A DNA stretch of 64,000 nucleotides, from positions 35,726,088 to 35,790,087 of the forward strand of contig CP137668.1 in assembly GCA_037976565.1 (NCBI GenBank). The letters are read 5' to 3'. Positions within the stretch are counted from its first letter, which is position 1, and every line of letters begins with the position of its first letter. The notes beneath the pieces were generated by a model. It had not been told where the DNA came from, ran no database searches, and saw nothing but the letters and a program-made list of their open reading frames with translations. Shown here one piece after another: positions 11,084-22,532 of the stretch. The DNA comes from Mesocentrotus franciscanus. Taxonomy: Eukaryota > Echinodermata > Echinoidea > Camarodonta > Strongylocentrotidae. The position numbers and the translations under genes are program-made.

Positions 11084-11431
11084 ATATATTCTGAATATAT
11101 ATTATGTAATTACTATGAAAATTCATAGTGCATGATGTCTTTGTGAAGAAGCTATATATTGAGAATATATTATTGTGTACTTCATAATTCATTTCATACT
11201 TCGTTTGCAAAATTTTAAGCTAAACAGATTGGATGTTTTCACCATGATGAATTTCAACATAAATATTAAGAATGTAGTATAGCTATTGTAAGTAATGTTT
11301 GTATAGAGGTTAGCATATTGGAGGTCCAACACATATTTTGAATGTATATCACATACTTTTGATTTGCAAAAAATTGAAACCAGCAGGATTCATGCTTCTA
11401 CCTTAATGAATTTTAGTATAAATAAAATATA

Positions 11432-11608
11432 CAGTCAACCTGTCTTACTGGCCATCTCTCTATAAAGGCCACCTGTCTATAGTGACCACCTATATTGTCT
11501 CTCTCTAGGAAGAAACATGTGTTGTAGAACTTCTTTAGAAAGACAACCTGTCTATAGTGGACAGGTTTCCTGTTTCCTTTGGGTGGCCTTTAGAGACAGG
11601 TTTGACTG
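11432..11608. mobile_element. MITE with CAGTCAA(A)CCTGTCT termini
   Basis: The inverted ends CAGTCAACCTGTCTTACTGG and AGAGACAGGTTTGACTG are flanked by TA on both sides. An internal copy of CACCTGTCTATAGTG is present. It ends about 50 bp from the transmembrane exon. Confidence 0.75.
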
Positions 11609-11657
11609 TATAATTAAAATGGCCTTTGTATGCAGGTTAGCATGGTTGAGGTCTTAC

Positions 11658-11772
11658 CCGGGCTTGCAATGATGATAGCTACTACGATCAAAGCGCAGAT
11701 GAGGAGAATGACCAGGAGAGATATGATGATACCGCGCCAGTTGCGCTTTTCAGCTGTCCCTCCCACCAATTC
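11658..11772 (-). CDS. DPP-family exon (1st shared exon, transmembrane helix)
   Basis: A 115-nt exon with acceptor TTTTATCAG and donor CCGG|GTAAGA; phase 0 in, phase 1 out. It encodes ELVGGTAEKRNWRGIIISLL then VILLICALIVVAIIIASP. A basic juxtamembrane stretch (E-K-R-N-W-R) precedes about 22 hydrophobic residues, as in a type II signal anchor. The E-L-V-G...R-N-W-x-G-I beginning and the phase-0 acceptor match the common exon that follows the alternative first exons of vertebrate DPP6 and DPP10. This exon is the best evidence that the gene belongs near DPP6/DPP10 rather than being a plain DPP4 or FAP. The short cytoplasmic tail must come from a separate upstream first exon. Confidence 0.93.
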
Positions 11773-13135
11773 CTGATAAAATCAAATGAAAAATGAGAAA
11801 TTAATAATAAATTGCTATCAGAAATGACCTGCAGTAAAATTATCTACATCTTACATTAAGCCTATAATGTGACAGACATTTATTATTTTTTCTAATTGTA
11901 AAGAACAATTTATAATCTCCTCTTAAAATGCTTTAGACATTACTGTAATTGGTTATCTAGCAATGTCCATGTGCATGGGTAGAGCGTCTTCCAATCAATA
12001 TAAATATTGTGAAACAGGGTGAATAATAATACTAATTTCTAAGTGCTGTACTGATAATACTTATTATATTTTCATCATTATGTCACTGCATACTGATCAC
12101 ACTTTATGCTGTATAGTCTATTGTTGATAATACAAAACTGAATATGCGATGTGTTTAGATAGATTGCTAAAATACAAAGAAACTATCCGTCATAATAAAG
12201 ACATGATTTGTACTGGAACAATCAAATTTGTGATTAAATATTAAAATGGAACTAATATAAATGTATTTCTGTGTCTAAAATGGTAAAATAATCAATATTT
12301 ATGTGCTAACAATTTTTTAAAAACTTGAATATAAATATTTTTGTAACATAAACTAATGTGCGTGTGCATGTCCTAACACAGAAAAAATTAAGGAAAAAAT
12401 ACATCTGTAACAAAAAATATCTCAACAAATGAAGAAAAACATACATGCAAAATCTTTTAACAGAAAGAAACAACATTAACTTATGAGACAAAATGGACAA
12501 CAAAATTAGAAACACATTCTACAACATTCAACAAGTTTACATACATTTAAATGAAGTTTAAATTAAGTATTTTCATGCACGATGAGGCAAAGATACGTAC
12601 GTTTAAGAAACATCTAACTACACAGAAAGAACAAAACAATTTTCTAAAACTCAAAACACAGTCAAATCCCTTGAGTTCCTTTGATAGATAGTTCTCAAGC
12701 GCCTGGTCAATATTTCATTTTTCTGGTGATAACAACTCACTCACTCACTTGGCACCTCATAACAACTTTATTCTTTTCTTAACCCTGGAAAAAAAACCTC
12801 TATAAATTTATTACATAGCTCCTCAAATCTCACAGCTTTTAATATTTTGTTTTCCGATTTAAAAAACCTCACTGGCACCTCATACATTGTAGCACTTTAC
12901 TTTGCTCCATGCACTTAACCCTTCGACTGCTAAATTCTCTCATTCCCATAGGCTTACTAGGAGCTATCTGGTTCAAGTAAACAATGGACGAGGAACAAAT
13001 TGACAAAATCTCATTCATAGCCCCCTCAAACCCCACAGCAAAACATCATTATTTTGTAATTAAATCATTTTGAATTTGGTTTCCAATCCGTGTTTACATC
13101 ATATTTTATTGATTTGTAAAACAGGTCAGGCATGA

Positions 13136-13184
13136 AAAGAATTGAGGTGTGCGAACTATCTACGGTTGGAATCGGTCTGTTGGN
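13136..13184. repeat. Last repeat unit before the assembly gap
   Basis: AAAGAATTGAGGTGTGCGAA followed by CTATCTACGGTTGGAATCGGTCTGTTGG. Nearly the same unit resumes immediately after the gap (13684-13730). Confidence 0.7.
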
Positions 13185-13683
13185 NNNNNNNNNNNNNNNN
13201 NNNNNNNNNNNNNNNNNNNNNNNNNNNNNNNNNNNNNNNNNNNNNNNNNNNNNNNNNNNNNNNNNNNNNNNNNNNNNNNNNNNNNNNNNNNNNNNNNNNN
13301 NNNNNNNNNNNNNNNNNNNNNNNNNNNNNNNNNNNNNNNNNNNNNNNNNNNNNNNNNNNNNNNNNNNNNNNNNNNNNNNNNNNNNNNNNNNNNNNNNNNN
13401 NNNNNNNNNNNNNNNNNNNNNNNNNNNNNNNNNNNNNNNNNNNNNNNNNNNNNNNNNNNNNNNNNNNNNNNNNNNNNNNNNNNNNNNNNNNNNNNNNNNN
13501 NNNNNNNNNNNNNNNNNNNNNNNNNNNNNNNNNNNNNNNNNNNNNNNNNNNNNNNNNNNNNNNNNNNNNNNNNNNNNNNNNNNNNNNNNNNNNNNNNNNN
13601 NNNNNNNNNNNNNNNNNNNNNNNNNNNNNNNNNNNNNNNNNNNNNNNNNNNNNNNNNNNNNNNNNNNNNNNNNNNNNNNNNNN
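13184..13683. other. Assembly gap of 500 N
   Basis: Exactly 500 unknown bases, a conventional placeholder length. Because the same ~47-bp unit abuts both sides, the missing DNA is probably a tandem array whose true length is unknown. Open frames reported across it are meaningless. Confidence 0.98.
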
Positions 13684-13730
13684 AAAGAACTGAGGTGTGC
13701 AAAATATCTACGGTTGGAATCCGTCTGTTG
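13684..13730. repeat. First repeat unit after the assembly gap
   Basis: AAAGAACTGAGGTGTGCAAA followed by ATATCTACGGTTGGAATCCGTCTGTTGG. It matches the unit before the gap with only a few differences. Confidence 0.7.
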
Positions 13731-13974
13731 GAGTTCATCTGTGGACATTTGTGTGTTTTCAGTCTAGGACTTCTGTGCATGCATGAGCTACATATTAATT
13801 CACCACAAATGTGTGTTTGAATTAGGCCAGCTAACGTACAGCATGTGGTGACAGATGCTGCATGGGTCCATAAATTCTAAGCAGCGATGCATTTGGAGAG
13901 TTGATTTAAGAGATGATTGGTGCAATCAAACTGAAGAATAGCATTGAAATAATAGGAGACATGATGACACTTTT

Positions 13975-14190
13975 CAATCCAAAGGTTGAGGGTTTAAATC
14001 TAAGCCCAGCACCATGGATTTCATATGCCAAGACATTGGTTTATCTACATTTGCCACTCTTGATCCGGGTGTAGTAAATGATGACCTGGTAGGTTTTGAT
14101 TCCTTGAATGCTAGAGCACCATAATTGTTGCCATGATAAAGCAACAGTAACAATTCTGGAGCACTAAGAGTATTGTGGATGATACACAGG
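13975..14190 (+). mobile_element. tRNA-like SINE relic, copy 1
   Basis: A B-box-like GAGGGTTTAAATCTA is followed by ACATTGGTTTATCTACATTTGCCACTC, GATCCGGGTGTAGTAAATG and ACCTGGTAGG. The same blocks in the same order occur at 17060-17235. A clear A box is not visible, so the 5' end is uncertain. Confidence 0.5.
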
Positions 14191-16520
14191 TGAAATATGT
14201 TCACAGATCCTTTCTTCATTATTTTAGAAAATTAAAAGAAATTTATCCCAAGATTTTACAAAAGCACTCTGTAGCTATTAAAAGGGATGCAACTCCTGGT
14301 TTATATGGACTTCAAAATGGTGACAGTCGAAGATGCTTTTAAAAGGAGGAAGACCTCCACCAAGGGCCTCTTAAGCTAATGAATTCCCACCTTCGCAATG
14401 TCTGTGCCTCGAATATTACATAAGATAGCTTAACGAAATGGAGTGGCACGTGCAGATGCATTCAGAATACAAAATGCATTACTGTTGGTCGAGTTTGTGC
14501 ATCTGAAAGTATAATCCGACTCATATAAAGATGATGTTTTGGTATCGTTAGCCTAATTTAGTAGGGTAATACTGGATCTAGATCCTGTGTTATGAATAAT
14601 TTAATATCTCAGCACAAAATGCCTGTAAAGAAAATGATTATCCTATTCTTCCATGATTATGCAATATCCTATCCAATAAAAGCTAACCTTCTCAAACTGA
14701 GGCATCAAGTAGTTACAATAACGTCAATGTATTAGGAGTAATTTGTCAAATAAATGTGAAGATGCATCTTCAAGAGGTCAGGAGGATGGATGCAGCGATC
14801 ACCTCACCGCAACTTTTTAAAGACCCAATAGACCAACATTAGTGCTCATGTGGGCCTTCAAAAAAGTCATTTGAGGGTTCACAAGATTGACATATATGGG
14901 TCTCCAGGCCTTCTGATAACTTTCTCTGAGGGTTCATAAGACTGACATTCACATTTCTTATAGACTGTCAGTCTTGGGTCATCAGTGTTGTGGGTTGTCT
15001 CGTGAGCTGTCAGTCTGATGGCCTTTTGGTCTACTGTGGGTTGTTGGTCTTTTGGGCTGTCAGTCTCATGGACAATCGGTCTACTGGGACGTCATGAAAT
15101 CTTGATAAAATCATGGATGGGGCCAAGTTGGAGGTATGGCCCTAAAGGGGGCTCTTCTGACGACGGCCTTAAAATAACTGAGTGATTTTAATGAGCTCAT
15201 TAAATTTCTATTATGTTGGATCTAATGAGAGGAAATAATGGACAGTGATAGCATCAGCAAACTGCTTCCAAGGTTTTCCTTTATATGGAGTTTGGAAGGA
15301 TCTTGGGGGTGATGTGAGGAGGAAGCAGGGGAAAAGATCGGAGACTGACCGGTATGAAACTGGAAAAGTTGAAATATTTATTTAAAAAAAAAAATAATGA
15401 GGATTAAGAGATTAGAGTTGAGATAGTAATGATTGAGGAAAGAAGAATGTAAAGAAATGAGACGGATGAAGGAATTGGAATGAGGAAGAAACACTTTATA
15501 AAACAAAGTAGATTAATAATGGAGAGTAAAAAGAGAAGACAAGATTTGAGACACAATGTAAGGCAGAACAATAATAATATGAAATCTTAATTATAAAATC
15601 TGAAAGAAACCAATCTAAAAAATCCACAAAACACAAAATGGATGAATGACAAATGCAGACAGAATACAGAGGAATTGCAAAAGTGACAAAAAAAGTCGTA
15701 ACCTAACCAATCCCTTGCACAAGAGGACAGGTTACATGGCTAATTATATTTTGTAGACACAACACCCATAGTCATATTTGGTTCTATCCATAATTTTAAT
15801 GAAAACTTCATCAGAAATTCATCACTGCACACAGAAAGTGTTTGTTCCTCCCCTATGGAGTTGGGGTGGAGGGATAAGGCCTGAAGATGGTTAACCTGAT
15901 CAAACTAGGATTGTATCATCTTTCTCACTTGGGAAAAGTCTAGTTAGATGGAGCTATCATGCGTGTAACTCTACTCATGCATAGGTTGGCTATGTTTGAT
16001 GTAAAGGTATTGAATTTGAGAGTGAGGCACGGGGGCATGCATGTATAGAGCTCCAACGACCCCATCATGAGATCAAAACTCTTGAGTGTTTTTTGTCCTT
16101 AAAAAGCTAACTAATTTGGGAAAGTAAAGATGTAGGAACATTTTCAAATAGGACCTATATCTTCTGCTTCTTAGATATTTTTCTTTGATGAAAGAGAGTA
16201 AGGCGTATATTTCATTTTTCAGCTATGGCACACATATGGCCTCTGTGAAAGAAGGAACAGAGTCAAAGTAAATTATACAACAGTCCTGTTATAAGGCTAA
16301 TTCCATACCACTAATCCAAGAGGAAAAAAGAGTGTAATGAAATTTATTTTAAGATAAATGCAAAGAAATGTATCCTTTTTAGTATTCTGGATACATTTCG
16401 CCCGGTTAATGCATGATTCTGCACATTGTGTAAAATTATTTAGCTTTCTCAAAAACAATTTGTCCACTCAAACTTGAACTTAAATTTAAGTGGACAGATA
16501 GATGTTCCTCAATAGGAATA

Positions 16521-16738
16521 CTGTAAACGCAGAAATATTCACGGTACATTAATTTTTGCGGATTTCGCGCTAAGATCGGCGAGCGCAAATTTTAGAACTC
16601 GCGAAAATATAAGCATGATTTCTTATACGTGTTTTGAACGGGCTGAATTGCGTGCAACGCGAATTTAAGAACCAGCGAATATGTTTTGGGGTCGCTCAGT
16701 GCGAAAAATTGATCGCGCGAAAATAACAGCGTTTACAG
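16521..16738. mobile_element. MITE with CTGTAAACGC termini
   Basis: CTGTAAACGCAGAAATATTC at the left and GAAAATAACAGCGTTTACAG at the right form terminal inverted repeats flanked by TA. The interior is richer in CpG than its surroundings and non-coding. Similar elements are common in marine invertebrate genomes (recollection, not searched). Confidence 0.75.
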
Positions 16739-17059
16739 TATACTACAAGCAAGAATTAACTCTTTTAAATATTTTTTATTTAAACATAAACCCATACTTT
16801 GCAAAGCATTCTCACAAAATGTACTTGGTGTTTTCGACATGCATAATATGAGCATAGCCTTGATAGGATATTGATTTATATAACATATGGTGTGTATAAT
16901 ACTTGCAGAGCTGTAGAACACACAATTAATGTGTGAGCAATACTAACGAAGCAACGCCCATGTCAAAGGTGATGCTATTGATTTCAACATGTTTCCTAAG
17001 CACCTTTTCAAATTAAATATAATCAATTACTCTATGTAGAGGTGTTGTATCACCAGAAT

Positions 17060-17235
17060 GAATCACAGGTACGGGTTTGAATCCGACGGTACCACTAATG
17101 TCCTTGGGCAAGATATTAATCTACATTTGCCACACTCGACCCAGGTGTAGTAAGGGTACCTGGTAGGATTCATCCCTTAAATGCACCAAGCATCTGAGCG
17201 TTACAGCTCCCAGAGCTAAAGCTGGGGTGATAATA
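17060..17235 (+). mobile_element. tRNA-like SINE relic, copy 2
   Basis: B-box-like GGGTTTGAATCCGACGG is followed by TGTCCTTGGGCAAGATATTA, CTACATTTGCC, ACCCAGGTGTAGTAAGGGTA and CCTGGTAGGATTC. This tail block is typical of tRNA-derived SINEs in several marine animals. The 5' region is decayed. Confidence 0.6.
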
Positions 17236-17298
17236 TCCAAAATCCTTTGGAAGTGCATAGAGACATCATATCAAATTTTCATTGTGATCCTCTGGCTA

Positions 17299-17329
17299 GC
17301 TCTCTCTCTCTCTCTCTCTCTCCACTCCC

Positions 17330-17371
<42 letters not shown>

Positions 17372-17443
17372 GCACTCTCTCTCTCTCTCTTTCTTTCTCC
17401 TTCTCCTCCCCTCTCTCTCTCTCTCTCTCTCCCTCTCTCTCTT
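17299..17443. repeat. (CT)n/(CA)n compound microsatellite
   Basis: CT dinucleotides, then a CA block, then CT again. Ser/Leu- or Arg/Glu-rich open frames here are artefacts. Confidence 0.9.
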
Positions 17444-17660
17444 TCATATTTGTCTTTCCATTACATGATGACATTATGAAGTCGATTATTTCCATCCTCT
17501 CTTGTGTATTATAAATTTGTCTCTTTGTGCCATGAGGCCTCCATTTGTGAGGGAGGAGGAGAACACTGGTCATGATTCAATCAAATTAATGGTAAAAATG
17601 ATTGCTGCTTCAAGGCACAGCAATTTCCATTTCTCTTTCCAGTAGTTAAATCTAAAACAA

Positions 17661-18358
17661 ACAAGGGAAACGCTCTTGGCGGTCTAGCCTGCATTACGCA
17701 TTTCGATATGATGAAAAATTGAGGTTGGGACATTATTTATAGGCAGGGTGGCCCATTAGCAGGCCCCCCAGAAGGAAATCCTCTGAACATAATCAGCCTT
17801 TTGAAGTGAATATTGACTAAGAATCATCAGAATAATTATTTACTATTATTTGTACCAAGATTGATAACTTTCATAAAATATGAACAAATAACAAAAATTG
17901 ATTTATTAATTCTCATATTAAGTTGTGAAAACATAATCCAAGTCTACTGACCTAAAATGACCTTTGACCTTGACTTTGTGACCTGGAACTTGTGTCATAT
18001 GATTTGTGATACTTGATAACCCTTGGGTACAAGTTTCATGGAATTTGAACAAACACTTTTGAAATAATGCTAAAAAATCAAAATCTTGATGTTGATGCCA
18101 CAACAAGGTCCAAGTTTGCAGACCTGAAATGACATTTGACCTTGACTTTGTCACCTAAAAGACTAATCACATGATTGGTGATACTTGATAACCCTTATGT
18201 TCAAGTATCATGGAATAGGAATGTATACTTTCAGAATTATGATAAAAATTCAAAATCTTAACCTCAGGTTAAGTTTTTGATGTTAACGCCGCCGCCACCG
18301 GAAAAGCGGCGCCTACAGTGTATGTCTTGCTTTTGCTATGCAGGCGAGACAAAAATGG
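17661..18358 (+). mobile_element. TGACCT-rich dispersed element, copy 1 (two internal units)
   Basis: Starts GAAACGCTCTTGGCGGTCTA and ends TGCTATGCAGGCGAGACAAA. The inner ends GTCTAGCCTGCATTACGC and GCTATGCAGGCGAGAC are partly inverted. Two internal units of about 180 bp each carry a TGACC(T/A)-TTGACCTTGACTTTG block followed by GATACTTGATAACCCT. A second copy lies at 59178-60382. No protein is encoded. Confidence 0.7.
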
Positions 18359-18901
18359 GGCAAACATAAACTTAGCCTCATCTCCAGATGTTACAAATAT
18401 ATTCTTTCTTTTAGATATATATGCTTTAAAAATTGAACAAAATTACAATTTCAAAGCTCATTTAGCTTCCCCTTGTGACTTTACACAAAACAAAAATTAC
18501 CATCTGCAACTACGTTTTTTTAAATTACATTATGTATCCTGTAAACTTGATAGTACTACAGTGAATTTCAAAACCTGTTTTTCCACATTATTAAGGGATT
18601 TTACTTCAATATGCATGACTCTATGACTTTAATAAATGTCCATTTAAATCTGTTTGAGAAAGAAATTATTTGATAGGTACAGGAGCATCAACATTTACAC
18701 CAACATTTACACACAGGTGTTAAGAGAAATTTTGAGTGATACTACTAATTAATCAGAAATTTTTTTTTTTACCATTAACGAGTGTTATCTTAGTAAAAAA
18801 AATTAAACAAATCTAATCCATTGTTTAGAAACGAACAGAAAGGCTACTATGAAAGATAAGAATACCAGCACCAACCACTGACAGACTGACACGGAATATA
18901 C

Positions 18902-19033
18902 CTCTAGCTCAATCATCGTAGGGCCACCGAGCTTGTCGCCCTGTTGGTTAGGGGGCAAGGAGACCTTCTTGCCACGGTCCTTAGAAGGGGACCTGCCCGA
19001 CCCCCCTGCTGATCCTACGGTCCCACTAAGCAT
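18902..19033 (-). CDS. Alternative first coding exon A of the DPP gene
   Basis: From the ATG at 19033 to a donor GAG|GTATAT there are 44 open codons ending in phase 0, which joins the transmembrane exon in frame. The peptide begins MLSGTVGSAGGSGRSPSKDR, continues with a Gly/Ser/Lys/Pro-rich hydrophilic stretch, and ends M-I-E-L-E. It has no signal sequence and would be a cytoplasmic tail. The frame stays open upstream to a stop at 19088-19090, with no earlier ATG. The visible AG (19041-19042) would give phase 2, so I favour a true first exon with 5' UTR rather than an internal exon. With this exon the protein visible in the window is 303 residues, with the helix at about 59-80. Confidence 0.72.
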
Positions 19034-21160
19034 CTTGTAGCTGTTGGATATCCGGGGTAGTGCCAAATAATTACAAAGTAAATATCCTCAAAATGGAGGT
19101 CGCCAAAAAAAAGCACTGGTGTTTTAAGGCAACCTTTTTCGCAACCACACACAAGAGAACTTGTTAGAACTGAGCCTTAGTGGTTATAATATGTTACGTT
19201 TTCCTTATATTTCCTTGCTCTGATAACAGAAGTTCACTACTAATCCATGTTGGATATGGCTGTGGTATGTACTCCAGATGTAAACCAATATCTTTGCATG
19301 AGCATTTTCCTACTATATCACTTGTCCTTTCAGAGACTGATTACAAAGTTTCCTAAATTCCTCCTGTTTTAGAGTGTGAATAGTATTTTTCCTTTTGATA
19401 TTAGTAAATCCTTGAAAAAAAAAGATGTATCTAAGATCCATATGACTCCTTTGTCTCTAACAAGAGATCAAAAGCAACTTGATAAAATATCCTTAGAGTC
19501 TAAATGATGAAAGAAATGTGACACTCATCCAAAATTGTTCATGGGCAAGAATTGTTTGCAAAGTCATGACCTAGTCTTGTGAGCATCATTCTATGATGCC
19601 AACGGAATGTAGCGTGAACCTCCCCTATCAAAGGGTTTTGCAGATACTGGTAGAAAGCACATCCATGTTCTCAAATTGTTAAGAGACAGCAGGTATCATG
19701 ATCATTTGATTGGTCGATCGAAAACGTTGGTGATGTATCTCACACCGTTACAGACAATGTTATGTCCAGGGTATGTTTATGGGATCAGAACTGTTATTCA
19801 GCTTAAATTTGATTCTCATCTTCCAACTAAGACTGCTACAGGTCCTGTTACAAATAAACTCTAGATAAATACATCTTAAAAACATGAAATTCCACCTGAT
19901 GCTCTTGATCCGTTGAGGCAGTGTGGAACTATTCTGGTGAAGCTAGAGAATTCACAAGCATGCACAATCTAAATGCATAGATATTCCTGAGTATCGTCAT
20001 GAAAATGCAAAGTCCTGTCTGACACTTTTCAAGATGAGCAGAAAAAATGGCATGAGTTGAACACACTCTTCTCTATATAGACATAGGGCTTTAGCTTTTG
20101 TTGTTGATAAACTTGCTTTAATATCCAATACTGCTCTTGTGCTTTGTGTCAGGTTGTCAAAAATGCATATTCAGTCAATATGTTAGTCTCTTCTTGCTTC
20201 TCCATCATCTTTTTATCCCAAGGATTCACAGATCCAACAGGAGGAAGCGCCGCACGTGACTTTCAATAAAAGATCATCACTACAAATGATGCATCAAGCA
20301 GCCTTACTTTAGTCCAATGGGTTTGGATAACTTTATCGCACAAGCGTCACTTTTTTTCCTTGTTCATCATTGCCGCATCTCATGCAAGGTTGATTGGTCT
20401 TTTGGCACAAAAGCCACGCTACATCATTTGATTAAAGTCTTTGTCCCTTAACAACATCCTCCTACCAGGGAACGCATCATCCGGCCATTGTCAATGATGC
20501 AAGCTTGTTTTTAACATTTCATCATAAAAGAACAGCACACTTTGATGATGTAGCAATACTAATGCACTTAATAAGCACTTGCATTCTCATTGTTAACTGG
20601 TCGGATGCACTTTCAAATTTAGTGTGATGAGGTGATGGAAAAGGCTCCATGTAACTTGTTGATGAAGAGGAGATGCTTTGAAGTGGTCCTGAGGAGGTTT
20701 GGCTCTCTTTGGACATATTTCTGCATCAGTAATGAGCTCGATGTGACAACTATTCAAGAAGACTTATCTCTCTCGGACACTCATATCCATAGATACCCTA
20801 CCAATAGCAACACCGTCACCCTCCACCATCTGCCTACCAATTCCCCTCATCTATTGTCATCCACTGGAGCGTCAACCCTCCCTTGCTCTCACCACCAGCC
20901 TCCATCAGCCAGAAAACACTTGTTAATATTCCATAATAAACAGAAGGACATAACGGGAGCAACGTGTTAACGGTCTGCACTCGTCGGGACCCGTCGATAT
21001 CTTTCAGCTGAAACACATGAAGGTATTGATCGGATCAATGACTGATAGAGATCTTTGCACACATTGCATTCTCTTAGTTGCTCTATGGTAGGCCTAGATT
21101 ATGCAAGGTTATATTGAACTTTCCAAGGGAAATGAAGAGGGATATTGCATTAGGAGAGGG

Positions 21161-21198
21161 AAAGAAAGAGAGAGAGAAAGAAAGAGAGAGAGAAAGAA

Positions 21199-21235
<37 letters not shown>
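21161..21235. repeat. (GA)n-rich tract
   Basis: GAGAGAAAGAAAGAGA-type purine run on the + strand; CU-rich in the minus-strand transcript. Confidence 0.9.
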
Positions 21236-21236
<1 letters not shown>

Positions 21237-21311
21237 CAGGCAATGCATAGATAAGCCCTAATAAAGGGTAATGAATAATGGGAGGGCTTTGGCCGAATGT
21301 TTTTTAATTGG

Positions 21312-22415
21312 ATTAAGCTGGACAAAAGCTCACTAATGAGCACTCCTTTCATATCTAACTTAGACAACAACCAGCAGGAGAAAAGTTAATCATGCAACAA
21401 CAACTACCGCAATAAACCGGCTCCGAATATCAAGCATAATATCATCCTTTTGTGCAGCTTTGTTATTAGATTCCACAGGTGCCCGGTCATTTTCCTCTCC
21501 TTATTAAAATGTCAAGGCTTATAATTTACCCTAATTTTATGAAACTCTGCAAACACAAGCTTGACAATGAACCACTTATGAAAGCTGGGACAAAACATTA
21601 AGGCTTGATCAATAGTCGATTGTACACAAGGTCAAAGACAGTTTGTGTTCCCATTTTTATATTTGATGTGCATATATCAAATTGTTGATATAACCGTGAA
21701 CTAGTACTATTTATCTCCTCTAAAGATACAATTAATGCAGAGTTAATTTCTGTGCACTTGCATGGATGTAAGTGTGAATGGACTAGTCTATTTACAAGTT
21801 ATTTTTTACCTTTATACCGGTTTATTGCGGCAGTTTTTGTCGCATGATTAACTTTTCTCCTGCTAGTTGTTGTCTAAGTTAGATATGAAAGGGGTGCTTA
21901 TTAGTGAGCTTTTGTCCAGCTTAAAGTTAAAGACCAGTTTTGGAAACGCCCCTCTCTCAAAAAATGAAATGGAAGCTCTCATTACCAATCATGTGAAAGA
22001 ATATGTTTTGACTAATACGTGATGATACAAATTTTGCCGGGAAACCATCTACTAATTGATATATTTGGTAAATTATTATATCTATTGGGACCAAATAGAT
22101 ATCACGCACGTGGTTGTGTAGTCCCATATACATCTTTCTGTGTACAGTGCTTGTAACTTTACCAAGACTGGGCCAAATTTCTTATCATTTTGATGATTCC
22201 AGAACCTTGCAGTACACACCAATACTTATATGCTAGATGATCAACCTTTTCTGATCGATTTCACAACGTTTCTTTCACAATGCAATCGCATGACCAGAAC
22301 TGGTCTTTATCTTTAATCCAAATAAAGGTAAAAGAAACTTGTAAGTAGACTAGTTCATTCACACTTACATCCCTGCAAGTGCACAGAAATTAACTCTGCA
22401 TTAACTAGCGTAAGG
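21312..22415. mobile_element. Nested inverted-repeat complex
   Basis: Block A (21312-21420: AAGCTGGACAAAAGCTCACT through CAATAAACCGG) recurs inverted at about 21822-21925. Block B (21728-21815: AATGCAGAGTTAATTTCTGTGC through TAGTCTATTTACAAG) recurs inverted at about 22336-22412. Between the right-hand copies lies a separate element, 21921-22318, with ends TTAAAGTTAAAGACCAGTTT and AACTGGTCTTTATCTTTAA. The order A-B-A'-insert-B' shows at least two events. No open frame of note. Confidence 0.65.
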
Positions 22416-22459
22416 AGCTTGACATCAACTACTGTTATCCCTTATGCTCCATAATCCTT

Positions 22460-22532
22460 ATCATATTTTTTGTTTGTTTGTTTGTTTGTTTGGTGGGTGT
22501 GTATTTTTTTTTGGGGGGGAGGGAGGGAGGGG
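22460..22532. repeat. (TTTG)n and G-rich low-complexity tract
   Basis: Five TTTG units followed by T8 and GGGGGGGAGGGAGGGAGGGG. This G-run cluster could in principle form a quadruplex on the + strand. Confidence 0.6.

Larger units (their letters stand above)
5955..11657. other. Intron between stalk and transmembrane exons
   Basis: A 5.7-kb AT-rich intron. The reading frame joins directly across it. It holds the MITEs and repeats listed separately, a (TA)n tract at about 10345-10368 and an (ATC)n-like tract at 8881-8937. Otherwise I see no exon or recognisable element. Confidence 0.7.
11773..18901. other. Intron upstream of the transmembrane exon
   Basis: About 7.1 kb between first exon A and the transmembrane exon. 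Contents: the gap and its repeat, two SINE-like copies, one MITE, a CT/CA microsatellite and one TGACCT-rich element. The remaining sequence (11.8-13.1, 14.2-16.5, 16.8-17.0 kb) is AT-rich with no exon or element I can support. Confidence 0.6.

Noticed and set aside
13065..13820. Five open frames of about 180-230 codons.
   Set aside because: They consist almost entirely of unknown residues across the 500-N gap.
20522..20716. Ser-rich 64-codon minus-strand frame that looked like an N-terminal tail.
   Set aside because: No usable splice donor follows it in the open frame, so it cannot join the DPP exons.
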